A stretch of 5,188 nt of DNA from JBGPIK01 sp041484845 (GCA_041484845.1 JBGPIK010000461.1:1-5188); one strand, 5' to 3'; positions 1 to 5,174 are shown, counted from the first letter of the stretch. Made by a program: numbers and translations. Notes: generated by a model not told the origin, from the letters alone.

Positions 1-396
1 ATCATCGTGGACGGCGATGGCTCCATCCTGATGAACCTGGGCTCACTGGTCACCATAGCCAACAAAGCCCCTGCCAAGCTGTACCACCTCGTGCTCGAGA
101 ACGGGGTCTATGCGATGACGGGAGGACAGCCGGTCCCGGGCGTGGGACGTTTCAATATTGCCGGTATTGCCAAGGAGGCGGGCTACAGAGCTACCTATAC
201 ATTTACCGACCTAAAGGAGTTCGCAACGCAAGCGGCCAAAGTGCTCAATGAGCTTGGCCCGGTGTTGGTTTGCCTAAAGGTCGAACCGGAAATCGATAAC
301 ACGCCGATTCACCTCCGGCCGCCTCCGGCGCGGCGCACCGTCGATGCCATGAAGGACCTCCGCGAGGCGCTGGCGGGTGGCGTTAACCCGCGTTAG
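1..396 (+). CDS. Thiamine-diphosphate-binding decarboxylase, C-terminal part (sulfopyruvate/phosphonopyruvate decarboxylase-like), 5'-truncated by the window
   Basis: The reading frame is already open at base 1 (I-I-V-D-G-D-G-S) and ends at TAG 394-396, so only about 131 C-terminal residues are present. Seen: the ThDP/Mg motif begins with GDGS and continues into LMNLGSL, followed about 25 residues later by LENGVYAMTGGQP. This arrangement matches the C-terminal ThDP-binding domain of the beta subunit of sulfopyruvate decarboxylase (ComE) and of phosphonopyruvate decarboxylase. Those enzymes decarboxylate a 3-sulfo- or 3-phosphono-pyruvate to the aldehyde in the cytoplasm. The tail, with VLVCLKVEPE and then a Pro/Arg-rich stretch, is typical of the end of this domain. 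The substrate cannot be decided here, because the pyrimidine-binding half or partner subunit lies outside the window. A GTG at position 7 is internal, not a start. ThDP-enzyme family is confident; the sub-family is inferred. Confidence 0.85.
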   Translation: MIVDGDGSILMNLGSLVTIANKAPAKLYHLVLENGVYAMTGGQPVPGVGRFNIAGIAKEAGYRATYTFTDLKEFATQAAKVLNELGPVLVCLKVEPEIDNTPIHLRPPPARRTVDAMKDLREALAGGVNPR

Positions 397-417
397 CCAG
401 CAGAAGCGTCATCGGTC

Positions 418-435
418 AGCCTCAGCCACGAGGCT
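418..435 (+). terminator. Hairpin downstream of the ThDP enzyme gene, possible weak terminator
   Basis: AGCCTC (418-423) pairs perfectly with GAGGCT (430-435) around a six-base loop, 21 bases after the TAG of the + strand gene. The bases that follow on the + strand are only mildly T-rich, so termination would be weak or would need Rho. The position, between convergent genes, fits a terminator. Confidence 0.35.
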
Positions 436-447
436 CGTTGCGTCATT

Positions 448-494
448 GAAAAGAAATAAGTCGAGCAACAGCCATTAGCGGGTTGTGGCTGTTG
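448..494 (-). terminator. Intrinsic terminator-like hairpin of the solute-binding protein gene
   Basis: A perfect 9-bp inverted repeat, CAACAGCCA (466-474) and TGGCTGTTG (486-494), encloses an 11-base loop and starts 13 bases after the stop codon of the minus-strand solute-binding gene. Read on the minus strand it is followed by a T-rich, interrupted tail (460-449). The + strand side has no T-run, so it mainly serves the minus-strand gene. It may also block transcription coming from the convergent ThDP gene. Confidence 0.6.
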
Positions 495-507
495 GAAATT
501 TACAGCT

Positions 508-1575
508 TTACTTCCGGGTGACTTCCATGAACAGCTTATGCCATTCTTCCGCGGTCTGTTCATATTGAGAAACCGTCAGCCCCTTTTCAGGATACCAACG
601 CTTGAATCCATAATCCTTCTGGGCGCTGCCAAAGTACAAGTCTTCAAACATTTTTTGCCCCTCGGCGCTTAAGAGGTAATCGACGAAGAGCAGCGCGGCA
701 TGGGGGCGCTGAGCGTTAGCGTATACGGCCGCCCCACCCGCGCTACTAACGACCAGGTCCATCGGAGCCCAGGCTAGAGGAGCGCCCGCCTTAATCGCTA
801 CATGCGTGGCGCTATAGAACTGGCTTGGGGAGGCCGGTACTTCTCCCGTGGCCACAAGCTGGGTCAAAGCGCTGCCGGCGATCATGTGCAGCCTAATATT
901 CTGTTCTTTCAATTTCCTTACGAAAGCCTCGCCTTTGGCTTTCAAGATGGCCCCGATCATTCGCGCTCCCGTTTCATCCCCCGGCATGGCCATTTTATCC
1001 CTCAAGGCCGGCTTGAGCAGGCCGTCGAAATTTTTGGGCACGTCGGCTCCGCTAATGATATTTGTGTTGTAAGCGAAGCCGACAAACGATTCGCGAACAA
1101 TCGCCCAGTAAACAAGATTCTTCGGGCCTTTTTCTTTGGAGTCGTCCGGATATCCGGCGAGTTGCGGCGAGGTGTAAGGCATGAGTAGCTGATTATCGCG
1201 GAAAGTCATCAGACCAGGGAGTGTGGTCTCAATGGCGTCGACCAGGTGTCGCCGCGCCTTCGCCTCGGTAAGAACCCTCTCGATCAGCGCGCCCGAACCT
1301 GTGCGGAACGTCTCAACTTTCACCCCCGGATATTTGGTTTCGAAAGCTTTGGCGATTTGTTTGTTCTGGTTTGCCGCCAGCGTCGTATACCAGCTAACTT
1401 TGCCCTCCCGTTTAGCGCCTTCAATCAGTACGCGCTCGCGATCGGCCCCGGTATAGGACGCTAACTCGGCTGCGGACGATGGCTTGCCGACTTGGCTTCG
1501 CGCCGGCGTGGAGACAAAGAGAACAAAAAGCGCCGTGTTGATTAAAATTTTTGCTTTTAATCTTTTTTGTTTCAT
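508..1575 (-). CDS. Extracellular solute-binding protein, ABC-type Fe3+/spermidine-putrescine-like family
   Basis: 355 residues, the usual length for family-1-type periplasmic binding proteins of the FbpA/AfuA group. Residues 1-27 form a classic Sec signal: K/R-rich start, hydrophobic core ILINTALFVLFV, then a cleavage site near ARS-Q (25-28). Family hallmarks follow: EGAKREGKVSWYTTL (52-66), the KYPGVKVETFRTGSGAL stretch (81-97), FAYNTNII (167-174), AGAPLAWAPMD (263-273) and PHAALLFVDYLLSAEGQ (291-307). The mature protein would bind a ligand outside the inner membrane and pass it to an ABC permease. No permease or ATPase gene is adjacent, so it may be an orphan receptor or work with a distant transporter. 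I do not see the adjacent tyrosine pair used for iron in FbpA, so the ligand is uncertain. The start is ATG at 1575, preceded on the minus strand by GGTGA four bases upstream. A hairpin terminator follows the stop. Confidence 0.9.
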   Translation of the reverse strand: MKQKRLKAKILINTALFVLFVSTPARSQVGKPSSAAELASYTGADRERVLIEGAKREGKVSWYTTLAANQNKQIAKAFETKYPGVKVETFRTGSGALIERVLTEAKARRHLVDAIETTLPGLMTFRDNQLLMPYTSPQLAGYPDDSKEKGPKNLVYWAIVRESFVGFAYNTNIISGADVPKNFDGLLKPALRDKMAMPGDETGARMIGAILKAKGEAFVRKLKEQNIRLHMIAGSALTQLVATGEVPASPSQFYSATHVAIKAGAPLAWAPMDLVVSSAGGAAVYANAQRPHAALLFVDYLLSAEGQKMFEDLYFGSAQKDYGFKRWYPEKGLTVSQYEQTAEEWHKLFMEVTRK

Positions 1576-1945
1576 GGTGTCACCCGATGCTTTCGATTGA
1601 GGGCAGAGGCGCTGGATCAGAAACTAAACAATAACCAACCTGTAATCATCGATCGATAATTGTAACATCATCGCTGGCAGAATCGTGAGCTTGTGAATTC
1701 ACCACTTATGTTCGCGCAGACGATCGCGTGAATGCGCGCCTCGGCCAAACAAGCTTACCTGCGGACGCTCTTATTCCCCTGGGGCTTCCGTGTCAAGGGA
1801 CTTTCTGTTCCGAGCGTGTGATCAGCGGGCCATGTAATCACCAGCTATTTGACTTTCCTATGAGTGACCGCGGGTCGCGCCAAGCACGGTCTCATTCGTT
1901 TACACTCTCCAGAGGTTGCCAACGATGAGAAATGACCGGCGATTT
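1576..1945. other. 370-base intergenic region upstream of the solute-binding protein gene
   Basis: This lies between the protease stop and the solute-binding protein start, both on the minus strand. The half nearest the solute-binding gene (about 1620-1665) is AT-rich and holds an imperfect palindrome, as expected for a promoter region, but I see no convincing -35/-10 pair. Nearer the protease end, bases 1861-1894 can fold into a bulged hairpin (TGAG and ACCG pairing with CGGT and CTCA), 50-odd bases after the protease stop. It has no T-run on either side, so it is at most a weak terminator. A GTG-initiated + strand frame at 1728-1928 has low-complexity, arginine/serine-rich content and no ribosome binding site. 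I see no gene here. Confidence 0.5.
1644..1661. promoter_or_regulatory. Imperfect palindrome, possible operator upstream of the solute-binding protein gene
   Basis: AATCATCGATCGATAATT is an 18-base dyad with one mismatched pair around a perfect core ATCGATCGAT (1648-1657). It lies 69-86 bases upstream of the solute-binding protein start, in AT-rich sequence where a promoter is expected. This spacing and symmetry fit a dimeric regulator site, but no known operator consensus is recognised. Confidence 0.25.
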
Positions 1946-2722
1946 TCAATGCCACGATTCATATCCAATCAATAGTGCGGGGAGGACGAGACTCGTAAAA
2001 TCGGTCAGAAAGTGCATAACCATCGGCGCGACCACGCTTTTGCGCCAAACGTAGACGAGAGCGAAAATAGCCCCTAAAACAAAGACGCTGATAACGCCGG
2101 CCATGCCTTCATACCCATGACCGAGCGAGAAGACGAGCGATGACAAGATCACTGCCGCGCTCGTTCGACCTGTTACCGTTTTGAAGCGCAGCATCAAATA
2201 GCCGCGAAAAACCGTCTCCTCGACCACCGCTACGACGGTGACAATAATCATACCTAAGGCCACTTGTGTAACACCGCTTACGGCCAGAAATGACGGCTGC
2301 TTTGCCGGGGCAGAAAGGCCTGCTTGGTGCAGTAAACTTGCAAACACGTTTCCGCCGAAGAACGCGGGCGCGAATAGGATCAATCCCAACGCGACATCTC
2401 GCCGTAGATGATCGATGTTCCATCCGAGTTGTCGAACCGATTCTTGATTGCGCCAGGTAAAGTAAAGCACTAAACTCAACAGGGCCAGGTCGTTCAGAAT
2501 CGAAGCGATAGCCATTTGTGTGAAGCGGAGGTCCGCCTGCGTGCCGGTGAGGAATGAAAGAGCCATCGATGGCACGATCAAAAAAAGAAAAACCGCCACC
2601 TCGATCAGCTGGATTTTTCGACTCGGCCGAGCGGCACGAGAAACTTCCGAGCCATCGCTTTGCGACAAGTCAATTCTTAATTCGTCCGGCATGGGGTCAT
2701 CATTGATTCGTGAAATTTTCAT
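1946..2722 (-). CDS. CPBP (CAAX/Abi) family intramembrane glutamic-type metalloprotease
   Basis: 258 residues, normal for the family. The three CPBP motifs are complete: EETVFR with E168, E169 and R173; FSLGH with F198 and H202; and HFLTD with H237 and D241. These residues form the intramembrane active site in Rce1/MmRce1-like proteins. Hydrophobic segments at about 38-58, 70-90, 110-132, 145-167, 188-200, 205-226 and 230-254 indicate an inner-membrane protein. Residues 1-36 form a hydrophilic, charged N-terminal tail that precedes the first membrane segment. Bacterial members do peptide cleavage in protein maturation, bacteriocin self-immunity or regulation of membrane proteins; nothing in the context identifies a substrate. 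ATG 2722 is preferred because GAGAAG lies upstream; an in-frame ATG at codon 11 has no ribosome binding site. A stable hairpin covers that GAGAAG (see 2725-2744). Confidence 0.9.
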   Translation of the reverse strand: MKISRINDDPMPDELRIDLSQSDGSEVSRAARPSRKIQLIEVAVFLFLIVPSMALSFLTGTQADLRFTQMAIASILNDLALLSLVLYFTWRNQESVRQLGWNIDHLRRDVALGLILFAPAFFGGNVFASLLHQAGLSAPAKQPSFLAVSGVTQVALGMIIVTVVAVVEETVFRGYLMLRFKTVTGRTSAAVILSSLVFSLGHGYEGMAGVISVFVLGAIFALVYVWRKSVVAPMVMHFLTDFTSLVLPALLIGYESWH

Positions 2723-2724
2723 AA

Positions 2725-2744
2725 CGGACTTCTCAGAAGATCCG
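2725..2744 (-). promoter_or_regulatory. Hairpin covering the ribosome-binding region of the CPBP protease gene
   Basis: CGGA-CTTC (2725-2732) pairs with GAAG-A-TCCG (2736-2744), giving an 8-bp stem with one bulged A and a TCA loop. On the minus strand the stem ends two bases before the ATG at 2722 and contains GAGAAG, the only Shine-Dalgarno-like sequence. Such a fold would reduce translation initiation unless opened. Function is inferred from position only. Confidence 0.4.
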
Positions 2745-2751
2745 GCTCAGG

Positions 2752-2805
2752 TTCACCGCGACTGTAAGTAGTCTGGCACCTTCATGCTGGCGGTGAAAGG
2801 CAGTC
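2752..2805. ncRNA. Candidate structured RNA: three-way junction in the protease leader or on the + strand
   Basis: An 8-bp perfect inverted repeat, TTCACCGC (2752-2759) with GCGGTGAA (2790-2797), encloses two smaller hairpins: GACT/AGTC (2760-2763 with 2770-2773) and TGGCA/TGCTG (2774-2778 with 2785-2789, two of the pairs being G-U). The helices abut with no unpaired junction bases. An alternative crossing helix, GACTG (2760-2764) with CAGTC (2801-2805), would give a pseudoknot. The G-U pairs exist only if the + strand is transcribed; on the minus strand they become A-C mismatches. That mildly favours a + strand RNA ending at the terminator at 2870-2898. As a minus-strand leader it would sit 30-75 bases upstream of the protease start. 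I recognise no known RNA family, and a chance fold is possible. Confidence 0.25.
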
Positions 2806-2808
2806 TCT

Positions 2809-2820
2809 TAAAATATTTTA
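2809..2820. promoter_or_regulatory. AT-rich palindrome TAAAATATTTTA
   Basis: A perfect 12-base AT palindrome 87-98 bases upstream of the protease start. It contains -10-like hexamers on both strands (for example TAAAAT), but neither strand has a good -35 at the right distance. It may be part of the protease promoter or of a + strand promoter. Confidence 0.25.
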
Positions 2821-2869
2821 TGCAAGGATTGCCGGTAGCGGAGCTTATGACATGATGAACGCAACGCGG

Positions 2870-2898
2870 CGGGGGTGCCCTCGCTCCCCCGGTTTTTT
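2870..2898 (+). terminator. Intrinsic terminator facing the + strand
   Basis: CGGGGG (2870-2875) pairs with CCCCCG (2886-2891) around a 10-base loop and is followed after one G by six T residues (2893-2898). This is a standard Rho-independent terminator on the + strand. Read on the minus strand it has an A-run before the stem and no T-run after it, so it is a poor terminator for the minus-strand gene ending at 2915. No + strand gene lies upstream within the window. Confidence 0.6.
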
Positions 2899-2914
2899 AT
2901 TGGCATTTTCTCGC

Positions 2915-3106
2915 TTATGGGTTAGCGTCGATCCACGCCCTGGCGAGATCGGTGGCAAACTTTTGCGCTTCCTCGGCGGTTTTGAAGCGATCCGCTAATC
3001 CGGTGATCGAGTGCGAGAACCGCCGGCCATCGCGCTTCCAGCTGATCTCGGCCCCAGCGCTCCATTGCTTCGTGCTCGGGTTCAACGAGGCGTAGGCGAT
3101 GATCAA
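2915..3106 (-). CDS. Small conserved-looking hypothetical protein, probably with a frameshifted 5' end
   Basis: The open frame encodes 63 residues from TTG 3106, the only in-frame start after the upstream stop; that TTG has no ribosome binding site. The sequence is protein-like: AGAEISWKRDG (18-28), then an FKTAEEAQKFATDLARAWID segment that looks like a beta strand followed by an amphipathic helix. It has no signal peptide, membrane segment or cysteines, so it is probably a small cytoplasmic protein. I do not recognise the family. A better start exists in another frame: ATG 3129-3127, preceded by GGCGAGAG, encodes MANLFYND and then meets a TGA (3105-3103). Restoring one base near 3106-3108 would join it to LIIAYASLNP. 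The gene may therefore be frameshifted or carry a sequence error. It lies 80 bases after the TAXI gene and may be independently transcribed. Confidence 0.6.
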   Translation of the reverse strand: MIIAYASLNPSTKQWSAGAEISWKRDGRRFSHSITGLADRFKTAEEAQKFATDLARAWIDANP

Positions 3107-3163
3107 TCGTTGTAAAACAGGTTGGCCATGATGGACTCTCGCCTATAGATTAACCTGATTTCC

Positions 3164-3177
3164 CGGCATCTCTGCCG
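3164..3177 (-). terminator. Small hairpin after the TAXI receptor gene
   Basis: On the minus strand CGGCA-GAGA-TGCCG forms a 5-bp stem capped by a GNRA-type tetraloop, 9 bases after the TAXI stop codon. No T-run follows, so it is more likely an mRNA 3'-end stabiliser or a weak or Rho-assisted terminator than a true intrinsic one. Confidence 0.25.
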
Positions 3178-3186
3178 CCGTTCTCC

Positions 3187-4512
3187 TCAAGACGCTTTCT
3201 CAGGAGGGCGCGGCGATTCGCCTGAAAGCTTTTTAAGTTTTTCTTGAAGGAAGCCGATGTGCAGTCGCAGGTGGTAAAGTTCACCCATATAGGACAGAGG
3301 AACCGAAACCGAAGCGACCTCGCCTTCAAGGCTTCTCAAGCGCTCGCCTGCCAACTGCGCATCGGCGGCATCTGCCCCTTTTCGGATAAGCGAATCAACT
3401 TCGCGCACCACCGCATACCAGCGGTAAATCTTCGAGCGAGCGCGCCATGTATAAATGGGCGGCGCCGCGCGAAACAGCGGGATCAATAAAGCCAATAAAG
3501 GCAGCACGAGTATTTTGAGACGGTCCAGGAGTACGGCCGTTCCATAAGGCAGCCAACGAAACAAAAAAGAGGGGCCTTCGGTGATGTAGCGCCGGGCATT
3601 TTCGTTCAGAGGAAGATCGACAAAATCCACCGAAGGAAACTGACGCTTCTGCTCCAGCACGCCACCCGTTTGATGGACTCGGGTGATGGCCTTCAGAAGC
3701 GCCGGAATCAGGCTAGCATTGAGATCGGCGCGCGCGGCTAAATTGGCCGGAGAAGCAACGAGCGTGATATCGTGAGATGGAATATTCTGTTGCAGGTTCA
3801 GTACCCCTTCGCTGACAATAACCGGAGCCAGAAAAGGAAACAGATGACTATAGGCGCGAGCTTGTTCGAAGCTAAGGAGTTCAAGTCCCAGTTGTTCGAA
3901 TAGACTGTGAATAATCGGCGCCTCGGGAGAGGCGACAAAAAATGCGGCATCGATCCCGCCCTGCGACAGCAAAGCAATCGCCTGCGCCGAATCGGCCCGG
4001 ACCAGCGTGGTGTTTGATTCCGTGAGACCGGTCGCCGCAAGGAGCTGCACCGCGAGAAGATAGGTGCCGCTTCCGGCGGCGCCGACGGCCATACGCTTCC
4101 CCTTTAAATCCGTAAGCCGCTTGATGCTTTTCTGTTTGCGAGTAAAAACCCAAACCGGCTCGAGAAACAGGCTTCCAAGAGATTGCAAGCGTTCCTTATC
4201 GTCGGCCGTTGCGCTGCCTCCCTGCACCAGCGCTAATGACACTTCACCCTTCTTGAGCAATTCGACATTTTCCAGAGAGCCGGCGGTGGAAACAACCTCG
4301 AGAACAATGCCGTCATTCTTCAGCAGGCGCGCGTATTGTTGGGCGAAAGCATAGTACGCCCCATTCTTCGCTCCCGTTGCGATTCGAATGACCTTCGGTG
4401 GCGGGGCACCCACATACCGGTAGGTGACCATAAAACCGATTATGACGACCAACGCGAGTAGACCCCAAACCTTGGTGAATTCCACGGCCGCTGTTGAAAA
4501 TCGTTTAGTCAT
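3187..4512 (-). CDS. TAXI-family TRAP transporter solute receptor, membrane-anchored form with C-terminal transmembrane segment
   Basis: 441 residues, about 100 more than a standard secreted TAXI receptor. Residues 15-34 are a hydrophobic segment (VWGLLALVVIIGFMVTYRYV) without a clear signal-peptidase site, so it probably acts as an anchor. The TAXI domain runs from about 40 to 325: IRIATGAKNGAYYAFAQQYARLL (42-64), the STAGSLENVELLKKGEVSLALVQG region (75-98), VWVFTRK (120-126), LKGKRMAVGAAGSGT (136-150) and DAAFFVASP (188-196). A second membrane segment lies at about 333-347 (ILVLPLLALLIPLF), followed by a roughly 90-residue charged, helical cytoplasmic tail (about 355-430) with coiled-coil-like character and a Pro-rich end. 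TAXI receptors normally deliver organic acids or amino acids to DctQM membrane subunits; none is encoded nearby. With two anchors and a cytoplasmic tail, a sensory or scaffold role is possible but inferred. Start ATG 4512 has no strong ribosome binding site, but no better start precedes the first anchor. Confidence 0.88.
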   Translation of the reverse strand: MTKRFSTAAVEFTKVWGLLALVVIIGFMVTYRYVGAPPPKVIRIATGAKNGAYYAFAQQYARLLKNDGIVLEVVSTAGSLENVELLKKGEVSLALVQGGSATADDKERLQSLGSLFLEPVWVFTRKQKSIKRLTDLKGKRMAVGAAGSGTYLLAVQLLAATGLTESNTTLVRADSAQAIALLSQGGIDAAFFVASPEAPIIHSLFEQLGLELLSFEQARAYSHLFPFLAPVIVSEGVLNLQQNIPSHDITLVASPANLAARADLNASLIPALLKAITRVHQTGGVLEQKRQFPSVDFVDLPLNENARRYITEGPSFLFRWLPYGTAVLLDRLKILVLPLLALLIPLFRAAPPIYTWRARSKIYRWYAVVREVDSLIRKGADAADAQLAGERLRSLEGEVASVSVPLSYMGELYHLRLHIGFLQEKLKKLSGESPRPPEKAS

Positions 4513-4554
4513 TTTTGTGCAGAGGGCGGCGCAAACTTCTACGAGTCGTCACGG

Positions 4555-4662
4555 TTATGATCGCATCTCCCTAAACGTCGCTTTTTCGGTAAAGTATTCC
4601 AGAGCGACGTCGCATTCGTCAAAGCTGTAAAAAGCTCGTCTCAAAACTCCCTCGTTCATCAT
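4555..4662 (-). CDS. Candidate 35-residue small protein
   Basis: An open frame begins at tandem ATGATG (4662-4657) directly after the purine run GGGGGGA and ends at TAA (4557-4555). It would encode a charged, Phe/Tyr-rich peptide including RRAFYSFDECDVALEYF and ending TFREMRS, plausibly one amphipathic helix, with a single Cys at position 17. It starts 28 bases after the PPOX stop and ends 42 bases before the TAXI start, on the same strand, so co-transcription with both is likely if it is real. A TGA next to the PPOX stop closes the frame upstream, so it cannot be longer at the N-terminus. I recognise no family; it could also be a remnant of a longer gene or a chance frame. Confidence 0.35.
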   Translation of the reverse strand: MMNEGVLRRAFYSFDECDVALEYFTEKATFREMRS

Positions 4663-4690
4663 TCCCCCCTGAAAAGCACAACCACGTCAT

Positions 4691-5104
4691 TTATCGCGGA
4701 TTCTGCGGTCCTACTTTTTCAATATTCACGCGAATGGCGATGCGGCCTTCGGCGAGCGTCTTTTGCCGGATCTCGTCCCAAGTGTTGGGTTCGCCGCGGA
4801 TTTTGCGGTGCCAGTCGAGCACGATATCCATGGCCGCGGGATGGGAAACAACTTCGGCTCTGCCGTCGATCTGGATGTAATTGGAGCCGTGGAATTTATC
4901 GCCGTACACCAACAACGAAACTTGCGGGTTGCGCTTGATGTTCTTGACCTTATACGTCGTATCGCGCGCCGTAATGATGACATTACCGTCGGCGCCGAGA
5001 ACCGGCGAGACGAGCGTCATTTGCAGCGAACCGTCTTTCTTCCGTGTGACCAGACAGCCGTGATGGTTGCTTTTCAAAAAGTTCTTCGCCTCGGAAATTT
5101 CCAT
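4691..5104 (-). CDS. PPOX-class (pyridoxamine 5'-phosphate oxidase-like) flavin/F420-binding oxidoreductase
   Basis: 137 residues from ATG 5104, the usual size for small split-barrel proteins of the Rv1155/TIGR03618-like type. The fold is visible in order: an N-terminal helix (EISEAKNFLKS), strands GCLVTRKKDGSLQMTLVSPV (16-35) and NVIITARD (41-48), the family-typical TYKVKNIKRNPQVSLLVYGD (50-69) that contacts the cofactor phosphate, then NYIQIDGRAEVV (75-86) and a terminal IAIRVNIEKVGP strand. Such cytoplasmic enzymes use FMN or coenzyme F420 to reduce small molecules; neither cofactor nor substrate can be fixed from sequence alone. A longer frame opens at 5143, but GGAGGTG (5113-5107) lies just before ATG 5104 and a promoter-like -10 lies inside the extension, so the shorter start is chosen. 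It is probably the first gene of a short minus-strand unit. Confidence 0.88.
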   Translation of the reverse strand: MEISEAKNFLKSNHHGCLVTRKKDGSLQMTLVSPVLGADGNVIITARDTTYKVKNIKRNPQVSLLVYGDKFHGSNYIQIDGRAEVVSHPAAMDIVLDWHRKIRGEPNTWDEIRQKTLAEGRIAIRVNIEKVGPQNPR

Positions 5105-5106
5105 AG

Positions 5107-5113
5107 CACCTCC
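5107..5113 (-). promoter_or_regulatory. Strong Shine-Dalgarno GGAGGTG of the PPOX gene
   Basis: Seven bases complementary to the 16S rRNA 3' end lie two bases before ATG 5104, with the GGAGG core four bases away. This is the strongest ribosome binding site in the window and decides the start in favour of 5104 over the in-frame upstream start at 5143. Confidence 0.75.
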
Positions 5114-5133
5114 AGCTTGAGCAGTTTTCGGGA

Positions 5134-5142
5134 ATCCTAGCA
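5134..5142 (-). promoter_or_regulatory. Extended -10 promoter-like element for the PPOX gene
   Basis: TGCTAGGAT on the minus strand fits the extended -10 pattern TGnTAnnnT. Transcription would start near 5127, giving a leader of about 22 bases carrying the strong ribosome binding site. The hexamer 17 bases upstream (TGATCT) is a poor -35, as is tolerated in extended -10 promoters. Confidence 0.4.
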
Positions 5143-5146
5143 CAAA

Positions 5147-5174
5147 CAGCGGTCGGAGATCAGCGGTCAGAGGG
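5147..5174. repeat. Short heptamer-type tandem repeat
   Basis: Four consecutive 7-base units: CAGCGGT, CGGAGAT, CAGCGGT, CAGAGGG. The first and third are identical, and the 14-base period matches in 11 of 12 aligned bases (CAGCGGTC-n-GAG). The array lies just upstream of the PPOX promoter element and may continue past the window edge in degraded form. Confidence 0.4.

Noticed and set aside
1818..1841. GTGAT...ATCAC inverted repeat
   Set aside because: Only five base pairs with a 14-base spacer; expected by chance in a gap of this length.
1728..1928. 66-residue + strand open frame in the gap between the solute-binding protein and protease genes
   Set aside because: GTG start without a ribosome binding site, Arg/Ser-rich composition, no recognisable fold; most likely a chance frame in non-coding sequence.
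2109..2423. 104-residue alternative minus-strand frame inside the protease gene
   Set aside because: It overlaps the catalytic motifs of the CPBP protease in another frame and has Arg/Ser/Cys-rich shadow-type composition.
2740..2775. Resemblance to the cobalamin riboswitch core on the + strand (ATCCGGCtCAGG...CCGCGACTGTAAG)
   Set aside because: The bases around CCGCGACTGTAA look like the B12-box region, but the expected upstream GGTGCC/GGGAA parts and the downstream GCCAGGAGACC-type segment are missing, and no + strand gene follows. Probably coincidence; an Infernal scan with the Rfam cobalamin model would settle it.
4763..5140. 125-residue + strand frame antisense to the PPOX gene
   Set aside because: It is the mirror of a well-supported PPOX gene in high-GC codon structure; no ribosome binding site and no recognisable domain.
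5105..5143. 13-residue N-terminal extension of the PPOX protein
   Set aside because: The extension lies over a promoter-like -10 element and lacks its own ribosome binding site, whereas ATG 5104 has GGAGGTG immediately upstream and gives the normal family N-terminus.
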